Below are positions 24,130 to 36,575 of a stretch of 64,000 nt of DNA, piece by piece. Each line of letters starts with the position of its first letter. Positions within the stretch are counted from its first letter, which is position 1. The translations under genes were made by a program, and so were the position numbers. Source of the DNA: Rhynochetos jubatus. Taxonomy: Eukaryota; Chordata; Aves; Eurypygiformes; Rhynochetidae. Under the pieces are notes generated by a model, which saw only the letters and a program-made list of their open reading frames with translations, had not been told where the DNA came from and did no database searches. The stretch spans positions 6,224,001 through 6,288,000 of the forward strand of contig CM050668.1 in NCBI GenBank assembly GCA_027574665.1, given 5' to 3'.

Positions 24130-27100
24130 TGGCTTGCATAGGAAGAACAGGAATTTCTCAGCCATGGTTTTTGGGAAGGGGTTTGAAATAAAGAAATGTA
24201 ACTGCTGTCTTTCCTTTTGTGTGGATATCAAATCACATATCGTATTTGCCATTTTTTTCCCTTCCCAGCTATTCTTATGCAGATGTCAGAGTATACTTTT
24301 TCAGCAATGCTGATCACAGATTCTGTCCACGCCACCAGAATTCTTCTCAGCACCCCTGACCACCAGCTAACCTAAGCCAAGAGAAAACTCCCCAAAGCCA
24401 AGATCACCTTTATCCAATCCATCTGCGTGTCTGTGTGTGCAAGCTGAGGGTGCTCGGCTTGCATTTTTTCCATTTGTTGAGAGGCATCAGTCATGGCGAG
24501 CTGAGTAATGTTTTCATTCCCAACCCTGCAATTACTGAGTGGCAGTTAAGATCTGGGCATGGGGAATGCACAGCCTGAATCATTTGGCGTGTAGAGGGGC
24601 TGTGTGAAAACAGCAGGCTGATAGCAAGGATGCAGGGGATTTGGAAAGCCTGCCTCCCAGTTTTATGCACAAGAAGTGGGAAATTACATGCTTTCTGACT
24701 GCAAAAATTTTGAATGACAAGTGGTTTTCGCTGGGAGGTGTTGAGGAAAGCTTTCCATTCCTCAGATGTTTTCTTTCTCCTGCACACAGCATGGCTGAGG
24801 ATCTCCAGAGGAGCCTGGGGGGCAGGCGCTAGGTTCCCATCAGACGGCTAAACCTCAGCTGCTCTGCAGGGGTTCTTCATCCACCTCCTCAGCAGAGAGC
24901 AGCAGCCAGATCTCAGCTGGTGTGACCTGGCAGAGCTCCGTCGGTTTTGGTGGCACCACACCACTTGCCAAATGCTGAAATGGAAATGCTGGCCTTCCCC
25001 TAGCCAGCCAGGCCAGTCCCCATTGCAGAGGATCATCCACAAGAAACACCTCGGTGTTTCTCTGTCTCTTCTTTCAGACACAGAGAAGATTTCTGGAGCT
25101 AGGTTTTTGTGGTGGGGAAGTCACCAAGGTCGTGCAGTTTAGGACAGAGAAACTTTCTCAGGAAGAACCTACAGCATTTACTCCAGGCACTTTTGGTCTG
25201 GATTTGCCTGCACAAATTATGGGAAAATTTGCCCCACAGTATCAAATGAGAATTTTTTTCTTAGCCTTTCTGTTGTCAGCAGTCACTCCAAGACTTTCAA
25301 TAGACTTTAGGCTTGTTGGTCGGACCTAGCTGCATCCTGGGCCACTTCATAAGAAATTCATATTTGCTTGTCTTTCATTTGAGGTTCAAAACACTATGTG
25401 TAGACATTTTTTTGACAAATCTTCAAAACAGGCACAGAAGTAGGTAAAAAAACATTCTGGCCCTATTTTACAGAAACTGTGATTAGAAACAATGCTTTTT
25501 TTTAGCTGCATGGGCATTTAAAGAGGGATCTCAGGCCTATTAGAGATCAAGGATTGGCCTGGTCAGCACCCCGCTGTTATAAATAACAGCAAGAGCCAGC
25601 CTCTGCTGATTTGCAGGGCTGTGAAAAGCTTGAGAGCTGCAGTGGGGTCTGGCATCCTCTCTTTCAAAGCTAGGATCAGTTTGGTAGGTCACCTCTGTTT
25701 TTATGTTCTGGGTGATTACAGTCTGTACTCTGGAAGGTCTTCTGGCTGGACTATCATCCTGCTTTTATTTACCATGGGTTTTTAGTGTCTGAGACAGGAA
25801 TCAAAGCTGCTAGCAAGGGTGTCCAGATAAAGAGTAGTAAGGGCTGGCTATATAATGCCAGGGGCTCCCCACCAGGCTGTAGGTGGATTCTCAGCCTCAT
25901 ACCACTTGCATGGAGTTGTAGAAGCTTTTGGGACCTGTGCTGTTTTCTCAGCCAGAAAGTGTGCTGGCAGGAATGTGTGAGTTACAAGGAATCCTATTGT
26001 CTTCATATGGACCAGACTCTTGTGAAAGCAACCAAATTAACGGGATGGGGAAGCTAGACCTGTGTAATGACTGTGCATGAGGGGCATAGACCATGTGTGT
26101 GTCTTCCCATATATTAATTGAGAATACTTGAAACTCAGAATGGCTCTAGGCTCGTGATGGGTCACAGAAAACATCAGCCTGTTTTATTGCACTTAAGTGC
26201 CTCTGTTTAACTAACACACCACATTTCAGCTGTGGCATGACCCTTGTGTACTTTTATTCCCTCTCAGTCAATCCAAGCCCTACATCCACGGCCTTATTAG
26301 GCTGCAAAGCAGCTTCATTAAGCCCTTGGCAGGGCTGCAGGGTGCTGTGCTTACTGCGGCAGTGGGAGTTGGGAAAAGCCTCACTGAAGCGTAAGGTGAT
26401 GTTGCAGGTAGGTACTGGTTTCCAGTAACATTTAGACAGGTGGTCTTGGGCTTGATGAGTAGGGGCTGAGGGTCTGCCTAAGCCTAAGAAGCTGGTTGAG
26501 CAGCTGAGCTTCTTGTGCAGCAGCTGCATTAGCCCAGGGAAGGCAGTGGCTGAGTTTGGTTTTGGCTCTGTGGCTGGGTCGGTACCCAGGGGTTACGGCA
26601 CTGTGGTAGCAGCCTGGGGTGCCCCTAAATGTAACTCAACCCCAAGCTGGTGTGCCACTGCACCCCAGTGTTCTCACTGCACCAGGAACAGATTTCACAT
26701 GTGCAGAACAGGGTTATAGTAGGGCTCAACTTGGTTTTATGTTTTAGACTCCAAAGAAGGCCCAGATATTCCCTGTTAGCAGGGCTGCTCAGGAAAGTGT
26801 GTATGCCCTAGTCCTTCGTTCAAATCTAAAGTCTGAAACCCTTGGGAAACTCTCGCTCTCTTGTCTTGGTGCTTTTGGCCTCCTCAGGGCTGTCTGACAC
26901 TGAAATACAGTGCTCTGGACATTGCCAAATTGCAGGCAAAATTCGCTGTTGAAACCCTGCCGCTCACAAATAAGGCTGGATTCTCAGCCGCTCTAGGCAC
27001 CCTTTCAAATTATACATGGGGAAACTGCCCCCCAAACTTCAGCTGGTTTCCTTCACTTATGTCTAGAAACCTAGAATTATAATCAGCACTAAATTGTAGC

Positions 27101-30100
27101 TGGGATTGTATTACACGATGGCTTAGATCCTGTTGCTGCTTTTGAATTTTCATTTTCTACTTTCTTTCCACAGGATGCGATATGTAGCACTCAAATGTAT
27201 TCCTATAGCTGCAGGGTGAATATCACCTTCTTTAATATAGTTTAATGGGACTTTCTTTCCTTTTCTAATCCCATGGAAGCAGGAGTTGTACTGGATAAGA
27301 TCACACATGAATGTTACCATCATTTTGCTCTGTGTCAAAGATATGATCTCATCAGAGCTTGACTGTATTGCTAATCTGAGAAAAGGGCACAAGCATTAAA
27401 GCTGAGATATGCAACCTTTAGCAAGCCTTCAGTTTGTATGGAAGGTATCTGGAATGCAAATTGTTGGGCATTATGCTCTGAAACGTTCCAATAACTTTTG
27501 AACTGCAAAATTATGTGACTGTCAGAACTGAGGTCACTTCTATCCCTCCTCCTCACCCTGGTCTTCTGTACCAGACTACAAATCTGAAACACTGGGAAAG
27601 ATGAACGCTATTAGTATTCAAATGGATTTCCTTTTCCACATGAAAAATGGAAGACTTCATTTCTACAAGTAATTTTAGTGTTAAGCTACCTATTTATGGT
27701 GGGTTCTGCACTCAGCTTGTATGAAGTAGATGTGTAAATATTCTTTCTAACCAAGGGCTAAATCTTGGCCCTGGCTCTAAGATGGTATGCAGGGAATAGG
27801 TCCATGTGACTAATTCCAACAGAGGAATTACTTCTCTGTTTTGTAGGGTTGCAGAGGATACTTAATTTCTGACAATTTTGGGAACTGAGAGATGGAGCGG
27901 TATGAAGGAATCCCTGGTATGGTGTCTCTAGCTGGGTACCAGAAAGGTGCCAAAGGATCTGAAATTGCACCTCATTTCAGACAACATAGGCCATAAAATA
28001 ATGTATTTAGAAGCTTGACATGCCTGGATAAATTAGGTGTGGCTGTGGGAGCTGCTGGCAAGTCTTGGAGCTCTGCATGTCTGGCCTGTGCTCTGGTCCA
28101 AGTTGTTTGTTCTGCAGCACGATCCTCCCCATGACCTCTGAGGCAGCACTCCTAGTTTCCATGCTGGCCAAAGGAGGCTTCAATTTTTACCTGCAAAGTT
28201 TCAACACCACCCTGGGCTTCACTGGAAATGCAGGAATGCCAGGGAGAAATGCTTTTGCAAACCTTATCCATGTTTTTATCATTCATCAGAACCTGTCATT
28301 TATTTCACCCTCCTGACATATAAATCTGGTCAGGTACAACATAAAAGCTCATATTTGCCAGCTGTTTACCACTGCACAAGCATGTTCTGTGCTGCTGCTT
28401 CAAATGGCTTGGGAAAATGCTAATATTGCAATTATTTTATGGTGGGTTTTGATGGGATGGGCTTTAAATACTGACAGGTTTAACCAAGTATAACTGCTAC
28501 CTTCAAATCCTCAGTGGTCAGATTCAGCTTGCAAAGTGGCAGACAGGGTAGAGCCTTTGTCTTTTCCTCGAAGGAAAAAGAACACTGCAGTTGGCGCTTG
28601 CCCTCAGTTTTCAGGTCCCTGTGGTTCTCCTTGGCCACAGTGGAGGAGGATGGCGTAGCAGTGGGATCTTCTGCCCCGAATGCCAAGAGGTTTGGGGTGC
28701 TGTTCATCATGCAGATGGGGCTGCAGCCGCCCCATCCTCGCGGTGCCAGACTGGGAGGTGTTTGCCCTCAAGCTCTGTGGGGTCCCATGCATTCCCCTCC
28801 TGGGAAGGTGTGGTTGGTGCATCCCTCCTGGGCCATAAACCAGGATTTGCAGAAGGGCCTAAAAGCCTTAGAATCCTGAATCCTACTGAGTTATATGGGA
28901 AATTCCAGTGCCGATGAAACTGTTGGCCGAAGTTTTCCTGGGCTCCTGACAGCCCCCAGTCTTTGTTCCATGGGAGGCGGATACCCCATCACAGCCCCAG
29001 GCCCTCTGCCTACCACTCCTGCCCAAAAGGGTGGGAAAGCTGCTTCTGTTCCTCTCTATACACAGGGAAAACTGCAAAAAAGCTGTATGGAAATATGAAT
29101 GGAGTTTATGGATGTGGCTAAACATGAGTGAAACGATGCTTGTAAATGTGGGTAGAACTTGTCAGTGGCTGTTTAAAATTGAGTAATACCATTTTAATTG
29201 TTATCCTTGCTGCTATAGATCACAATAAGGTTATGTTGATGGAACCATCAAGCATAGTAAATGCTATAAGTACAATATGTTAGTACTAATTATAGAGTAA
29301 TTTAACAACAATGTATATGGAGAGGGCAATTTTGCATGCCAATTCACCACAGTAAATTTAATTGTATGGAAGAATGGGAAGGCACAATATTTTCAGTAGG
29401 GGCTAAAATGATAGATACTGGGTCGCATTTCCAGTGCCAGGGGCATTCCTGACTCCTTTTGAAAGGGTCACTGCCACTTTACCTTCTTGAGCATCCCTCT
29501 GGTATGTGTATACCTTTACAGGGCACGGCAGATTTCACACTGATTGCTGGACAACAGCTCTAACTCTTCTCTGCCAAAGCAAAAATGTTATTTTTTCATT
29601 GAGAGAGGTGAGCTGAGAGGTGTAGTGAAGTGAAATGTTAATGGAGAACATACACAGGAATTACACTTAGGGGGGGGCAACGTAAAAATAGGCTTTTTCT
29701 TCTTTTTATCTGGCTGCAAAAAGTAAGAAGCTGTTACTCACTGAAATAAATTATCTAACAGCTTTGACCTTTTTCCACTCCAATTATTGTAATTTACAGA
29801 CCTGAGAAAGGACTGAATTTAAGGAGTTTCCTTGTTTTGAGTAAAATAACCTCTCTTGCTCTTCCAGCCTCAAAGATTTTTGTTCTTATTTATACTGCAG
29901 TTGCCTTTGAATGTTCTGGAAACAAAGGGTGGTTGGGAGTTTGCAAATGTCACTTCTGTCTTTAACGCCCCTTCTTCCAGTCAAGGTGACCAGGTTGCTG
30001 CAGTGTAAATGAGCCATCAGGCTGTGAGGAGGGGTAGCTCGCGCCCCTTGGGGTCAGTGGCTGGCTGAGCCCCTGCTCCTCCCCAGGCACCATTTCTGTG

Positions 30101-33100
30101 GATGCTCCAGATTACAAATGTGTCAAAGCCCTTGGAGTGATTTTCCTGCCTATTCTGTAGACTCACTCAGAAGAACACTTATGTTCAAACCTCCACTGGA
30201 TGACTGGTACATCCCAGCAAAACAGCTGCTGCCCTGTTATCCAAGGGAACATCAGCAGGTCCCGAGATGCACCAGGCAGAGAAATTCCTTCTGGCTCAGT
30301 GGGGTTTGGAGCAGACTCCACCTTTTCGTCCCACAACTCTAATGCTTGCGCTATACAAAGGTGAATTAAAAGACTAATAACTGTGGCCCAATGAACAAAT
30401 GAATGATCTAGAATATCCCTGCTTGTTCAGTTTCCTAAGAGTAATTTCCTCCTCTTTGCTTCCTTTGGACTTCCTCTGTTATACACAAGAAACCAAATTC
30501 ACCAGGTGAAAATGACTCTTGCCATGTCTTGAAAGAAGGCCAAAGTGATTACAAGAGATCAGTGTGGCCCAATAAATATATATCCCTTTTTTATTTATCT
30601 CTGGTGCTGAACTATGTATTTTTCTTCCAGTGTTCTCTTTGTGTCTATGTAAAAATTCAGCTTGCATTTCACTATACGTCAGTATCAAGCCATTTTTAAT
30701 ATGAAGTGAATTTTACCATCCTCTTGGAAAAATGAAAAGTGAAATAGACTTAAATAGTAAAAATTTACTCACATTCTTTGCTTTTCATCAGTTGCATCAA
30801 TTCTGTATAGCACAGGGGTTTTGAAGAATTTATTCATAACTTGTAAAACCCACTAACATAATTAAAGTCTTGTTAAATATGGCACATGGAACAATCACTC
30901 GTGTTTCATTACCAGGTAGGACGCTGCATTGTAACAGCAGCGTCTCTATAGTAAGAGCTGGAGTGTGGGAGGCGCGCTGCAGGGCACCTTGAAAAAGATG
31001 CCGCTCTTGGATGACTTCTCCTCCGAGACAGAGGAATGGCTCAAAGCCCTGTGATGGGACCTAGTCTGGCTCTGCAATTCTCCAGGCCCTAACAGCTAAA
31101 CCTGTTCTTTATATTTCTATGCTTCCCAGCAATAACTGTAGTTTGCAGGTCTTGTGAAAAGAGGTGAGGAAATAACTGCACACGGCAAAGGACTGGAGAG
31201 ACACCAGCAGACACATCTCCTCCTGGGGAGGATGGAGACCTGTTGGACCTGCCCTTGGAGCACGAGGGAAACCTTCCCCCCACTTTCCTCTCACCTTAGG
31301 GAACATGAGAATAGAAACCAGTCCATAAGGAAGCTATCTCCGTGTTCCCAAAGCCTCTCCTTAAAATCACTTCACCCAAGATAGTCTTGGTTATTTGCAG
31401 CTTATCCCACCAGTCTCACCTCCTGCTAGGAGCCATTTGAAAGAGATTTCCCCAGGGGCTATTAGCTCTGTGATTCCCTATGATGTTTGACAATTCTCTT
31501 TTTGCCTTAAATCGATCTGATACAGATATTACAGAGATAATGAGTATAGGGTAAGCCTACTGGGCTGCATCTCCAGTGACTGCAAGTATTCCGTGGCCCT
31601 AATAGGGCACATGCTCTGTCAGTACATCAGCTGTTGTATGTGCACTGGTTTTTCTCCATTAAGGGTAATCTTGTATGCTGCCTGTTCGTTGTAAAGAATG
31701 ACTACAGAAAGGATTGCCTCTGAATAATGCAAGAACCCTGGAGTCTTAGAAAATGCAAAACTGTTGATAAATCTGTTGTAGCTGAAAGAAAATTGAAACA
31801 AACTTAAAAATATTACTCTGGTCTTTTACCCAAGGTGAGAAAATACTAGGAGGCCAGCTCACATTCTACCTATTTCCACTGAATGCCTGAGTTAATTTAT
31901 ACAATGGTTACTGTACAGGACTGCTGGGTCAGGGTGCTGTGAGCTGACTTTGTGCTGGAGAGGCAGAAGAGTGTGCAGGCTCTGAGTCCGGGCTGGGAAG
32001 GGGATGCTGACTGCCAGCAGCTGTGGGAGGGTGGATGGCCGGAGGGCAACACGCTGGCTGCAGATCCTTGGCAGCACTGTCTGACCATCACTGTGGTCAA
32101 ATTGGTGCCAGCAGGTAACAGAGGCTCCAGGTAGGATTCGTTGGCTCCTGCTGGGTGCAGCCTGTGATGGCCAGTGCTTTTGTTGGACGCTATACAGAAT
32201 CCTCTTTAGCAAGAGATTAAAACGTGAGTAAATCTCGTTGTTTAAGTTAAATGCACACTGAAAATCTGGTAACCAAAGTGTTCCTGGAAAAACTTTGCAG
32301 AGTTCGAAGGAGGAGTTTGCTTTTTGAAAATATGGCAGAAATTTTGCAGGTTCTTAGATTCATCTGGGAAGGCAGAAATATGAGGATGAAGCAATAAACT
32401 AATACATGAAGAAAATTATTTATTTGCCATAGGTTTCTTTCTCCCTTTTACGTACACAACACTACACGTTTGTTGAGTTTCTTACTGCTAATTGGAAAAT
32501 CATAATTTTAGTTTAGTAACAATGAAAAAAGTGCTCAATCCTGCTTTTCAATCAGCACAGGGGTGTCTAATTGTACACAAGTGGGTAGGGGTTAGTCATC
32601 TGTTGGTTCTTGACTGGAGAGCTATGTGACTTGGGCTGTTTTCTTTCTGCAGTAATATAGCATTATATCACTAGTAATAATTACAAGCATTCTTCAGAGT
32701 GGCAGTGCTTATGCAGAGATATTAATATGAATTGTGTGGTTCATTATTCCTACAGATAAAATGAACCAGTGACGACAAGCCTGGAAATGCTGCACGGCTT
32801 GCATTTCATGGCCGAGCAGTGAGTGCTCCTGTGCTGCTTAGACATTTCAGGAGCATGACAAGACTTAGGAAAACCTCCTGAAGATCACTGACACTTGCAA
32901 GGTAAAAGTAAAAATTACTTTCTGTGGGACCTTTGTATTGACCTGGAAGTGTGTGACTGCTGAGAAGTTCAGTCTTGGAGGTGCTTTGGGTTACGGTCAT
33001 TGCGTACCTTGACCGATGTAATTTTTTTAATGTATGACAAGACCAAAAATATAAATGAGCTTTGTGTTTTAAGGGTGTGAGAGCTTGTCTGCTGACATGC

Positions 33101-35118
33101 TACATCATGGGGCTGATGAAATGACCCCGGTATCCTTCTGTGGCTCAGTAGCCACAGTCCCTCTCTGACCCGGGGTCAAGGACATTTCCAGACCATGCAG
33201 TTATGCGTGGTGTCTTTGTCCCTTGGGCTGCAGGTGAGATGCACAGATATGAGAGCTGTGGCTTCCCCTGTAGCACCCAAGGCTTTAGCCCTGTGCTGAT
33301 CTCCAGCACCCACGTCCATCCCTCTACACGACACAAGGTCCAGACTAACTGCTTGGCCTCCTCCCGCTGCAGTCCGTCCAAAGCAATGGCCTGGCTAGGG
33401 GGGGTCGGCTAGCAGCGACCTTGTGCAGCTGCTGTCACCAGCTCCAACGTGTGAGAAATACTGACGTTGAAATTAGCGTTTTAAACCCACCCATTGCACC
33501 TTGGCAAGATATTAGAGAACCCGCTGTTACAGACGTAGTGCTTTTGGTTTACGGCATCAAGTTTTATCGTTGTACTATACAAAGACTGGTTCTTCAGATG
33601 CTCATGCCTCAGCAAAATCTGTCTGCAGTCATCTGTGGTCCAAAGGGACTGTTTCCTGGGCAGGAATACTGTCTTGGAGGAAGGAGGAGCTGATTGCTGG
33701 GTCTCCAGCAGCGAGTCAGCTCAGCATAAGAGGCAGAGTAGTTAAAAGCAAGCCTTGGGTCTTACGGGCAAATGCGTCTGCTTTAGCCTTCACCATTCTA
33801 ATTACATGCTTGTAATCGCTGTACAGGATTATATATGCGTATGTTAAAGAAGAACTGAACCGTTGAATAGGAGGCAGCCACTTGGAGCTGGCATAGATCA
33901 CCTGCTCTGGGTGTTTGTGTAGCATCCAGGTGAATGATGGAGATGTTAGCCCTCTTACCCAGTGAATCACAGAAGTTACTCCTGATGTGACACACACAAA
34001 GTCAAGCGTTTTTTACAGGATCTCTGTGGTTTAGATTTTAATTCTATATTTTTCCCTGGGAAAAGGGGGAGGAGTGGTGGAACACAAGGAACACAACATT
34101 TGTACGTCTCGGGTGGTTTCCTCACTAGAATCATTCTAGAGTGCAAAAGATAGCATTTCAGACTCTGCTAGGAGGGCAGAGCTAATTTTAGTTAACTAGT
34201 TTTCTAGCAAGACAGAATCATCTCTGTGTGTCAGCATCTTGCACATCTCCCTCAGTTTAAACTTCATCAAGGATGAGGAAATACAATATTCTTGGTTTGT
34301 TGGGTTTGGGTTATGCTGGGGTTTTTTTGGTTTTTTGTTTTCCAAACTCTAACTTCATGCCATGGGCAGGTGAAGTCACAGCATCCATGCACCATGTAAG
34401 TGCCTTTGAAATCTGCTGAGGCTGCGTGTGCTACAAAGCCTTCTCCCAGAGCAGTGCTGGGTGGGTTTTCCTGGGGGTAAGCCATGCACACGGCCTTATG
34501 CTCAGCAGCCTACTCTGTACAAACTCTACGTGGGCGGTGCACATGCCTCCCTGTCTGTGCACCTCTGTTTTCTTGGGGAAGTGAGTAGGGCAGCATTTTC
34601 ACATGCGTTAACGAGGCAGGCAGTGGTGCCCAACAGTGGGATGCGGGACCTGGATGATGGGAGGGTCCATCTTCCCAGTGCCACAGGCAGCTCAATGCCC
34701 ACTGTTGCAGGGGGGACCATGACGTCCCTGCTGAACGTTCCCAGGCTGTGCCAGCCTGCTGGGGAACCTGCCTTGCTCTCAGGGGAGCAGGGACATTACG
34801 GCTCCTGTGGGACCGGTGCCACAGCAGGAGCTGGCGGGACCTCTCGCACCTCTGAACCTGTGTTTTCTGAGTGTCGGTAAGCCCAGCAGTACCAGAGTGC
34901 TGTCCTGTTGCTTTCCCCTGCTGCTCTGCGCTCACAAACCTGGAAAATAGGAGCTGCTCTGTATAAATCACAATGGTGTAAAAGCAATGATCTTACAGTG
35001 TTGCCTTGGTCCCTGGGCCCTGTTCACTCATGCCCCTGTAAACAGGAAAGCAGAAATCTTCATGGGAAAGTGAGAAGAGGAGGAGGAATGGAAGAAGATG
35101 CTCTTTTTGCTTTATAAC

Positions 35119-35180
35119 TCTAATAGAATTATAAAACTCTATTAGACTTTTATCAATATATTTCTATATAGTTTATTGAT
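35119..35180. repeat. Two adjacent short inverted repeats, AT-rich
   Basis: TCTAATAGA (35119-35127) pairs with TCTATTAGA (35138-35146) across a 10-nt loop. ATCAATA (35152-35158) pairs with TATTGAT (35174-35180). Stems are short and AT-only, so biological folding is doubtful. Confidence 0.6.
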
Positions 35181-35671
35181 GACAAATGCACAGGCAAACC
35201 AGCTAGTACCAACATTTAAATTGTCATAATTGCATTGCCAAGTAAACATGCTCTTCTGATTAATAGAAGTGGTTTATTTCTCTGGGAATTATCATTTCAA
35301 GCTCTGCAGGCACTGTCAGTCTGCAGTACTACATATAGCTGGGTTTCATTTGAAAGGTTTCTGAGAGCAGCTTAAGAAAAAAAGATTTTGTTTTCATTTT
35401 AAAAGATGGATCTTATTTCTGGGAAGACCTCATGTTGCTGGAAGAATTGTCCACAAAGTAAAATGCAAAGCCTCTGAATTTAAGTAATTGCACAACAATT
35501 TTCTGTATCTTTCGATTTACAGAGCTTATTTAATGCTATCTTTTTGCTTCATAACCAGTACAACTTGAGATAAAAATCCCTCTTCACTGGCACCAAAGAA
35601 CAAATCTGCCCTCATTTGTGGTTGTCATACTATTTCAGCGTATGTATGTATTTATATGCACGTACATACGC

Positions 35672-36575
35672 ATATCCTAGAATATCTGGAGTGGGCCGTA
35701 CCCATAAGGATCATCAAGTCTGCCTTCATCCTCACCCAGAGACTTTCAACTGTATTGTCACCCATGGCACTTGCCATGCAATCCAGTCCCTCCCTGATAC
35801 ACAGTGCCATGCACATGCCCCACGTTGCCTGCCCTGCCTGTCCCCCCTGGAGACCCTATAGCCATCCATCATGGGACTCATCCCACCAGGCTTCGCTGAC
35901 GCCAGTGATGTCATAGCTCTAGGATGCGACCAACGCTTCCTGCTCCTCTTGCTTATTCCCTATACTGTGCACATTACTATAGAGACGTTTCAAATGTGCT
36001 CAGTGTCCTCAGCAGATGGTGCAGCAGGCCCAAGGCTTGCTAGCACACTGTTCCTGTTATGTGGGCGTGCTGCCCCCAGGCTTATATCTAGTGAGCCTGG
36101 TTTTACCCCTTTTCTCCTTCAAATCCAGTTTAAAGTTCTTTCAATGAGCCCTGCTCACTCCAGCAGCAGGATCCTTTGAGAGAGGCGCACCCCATCTGTT
36201 GCCTGTAGGCCTGGTGTTGTGTAAACCAACCCATGATCAAAACCCCCAAATTCTGCTGGTGACACAAGTCCCGGGGCCAGGTATTGGTCTGCTAGCTCTT
36301 CTTCTTCCTTCCCTCATGGTTCTCTGCACCTGGAAAGATAGACCTGCGTTCCTGGTCCCTTAACCAGCCACCCCAAGGCCCTGAAGACGCTCTTGAGAGC
36401 CCTTAGACTTCTGTTTGCAACTTCATTGCCGCACCAGAGCCGCCCATCTTGGTAGTTGAGCACTGGTGTCAGTTACACCATGTTCAAGTCTCCTGACGGT
36501 GCTCCCACTCCAGTGCAGGTCTCCTTCGCTGACATCAACTGCCGGCTCATTCCAGATTTAGCAGGTGGAAGTAGG
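35672..36575 (-). mobile_element. CR1 LINE with 5' part and endonuclease fragment, internally deleted
   Basis: On the minus strand, about 36575-35980 resembles the CR1 segment upstream of ORF2 (for example GATAAGCCTGGGGGCAGCAC near 36100). About 35975-35725 then codes for the start of the ORF2 endonuclease: SIGNKQEEQEALVAS, an in-frame stop, SYDITGVSEAWWDESHD, then after frame shifts GDRQGRQRG and CIREGLDCMASAMGDNTVES. At about 35720-35725 this joins the CR1 3' end directly (GGATCATC and TAGAATATC on the plus strand). The rest of ORF2, including the whole reverse transcriptase, is missing. It is either one internally deleted copy or two abutting fragments, and it cannot move by itself. Family assignment rests on remembered avian CR1 sequence. 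Confidence 0.85.

Larger units (their letters stand above)
20701..35671. other. Non-coding tract, no gene recognised
   Basis: About 15 kb with no supported gene. It contains the TGGA microsatellite (23667), a pyrimidine tract (24088), a possible CTCF site (23959) and a second weaker CTCF-like core near 21043-21055 (CCAGCAGGGGTGC). AT-rich unique stretches at about 23280-23620, 29100-29400 and 35100-35560 may be regulatory. GC-rich patches near 28700-28850 and 34600-34870 produce overlapping open frames without known similarity. Confidence 0.55.

Noticed and set aside
26486-26514. 8-bp perfect hairpin AAGAAGCT / AGCTTCTT
   Set aside because: The stem does not extend outward far enough for a microRNA precursor.
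34428-34971. Overlapping open frames of about 150 codons on both strands
   Set aside because: Both strands open at once points to composition rather than coding. No similarity recognised.
35732-35914. Short minus-strand frame with GDRQGRQRG
   Set aside because: Not a host gene. It is the out-of-frame continuation of a CR1 endonuclease fragment and is reported under that element.
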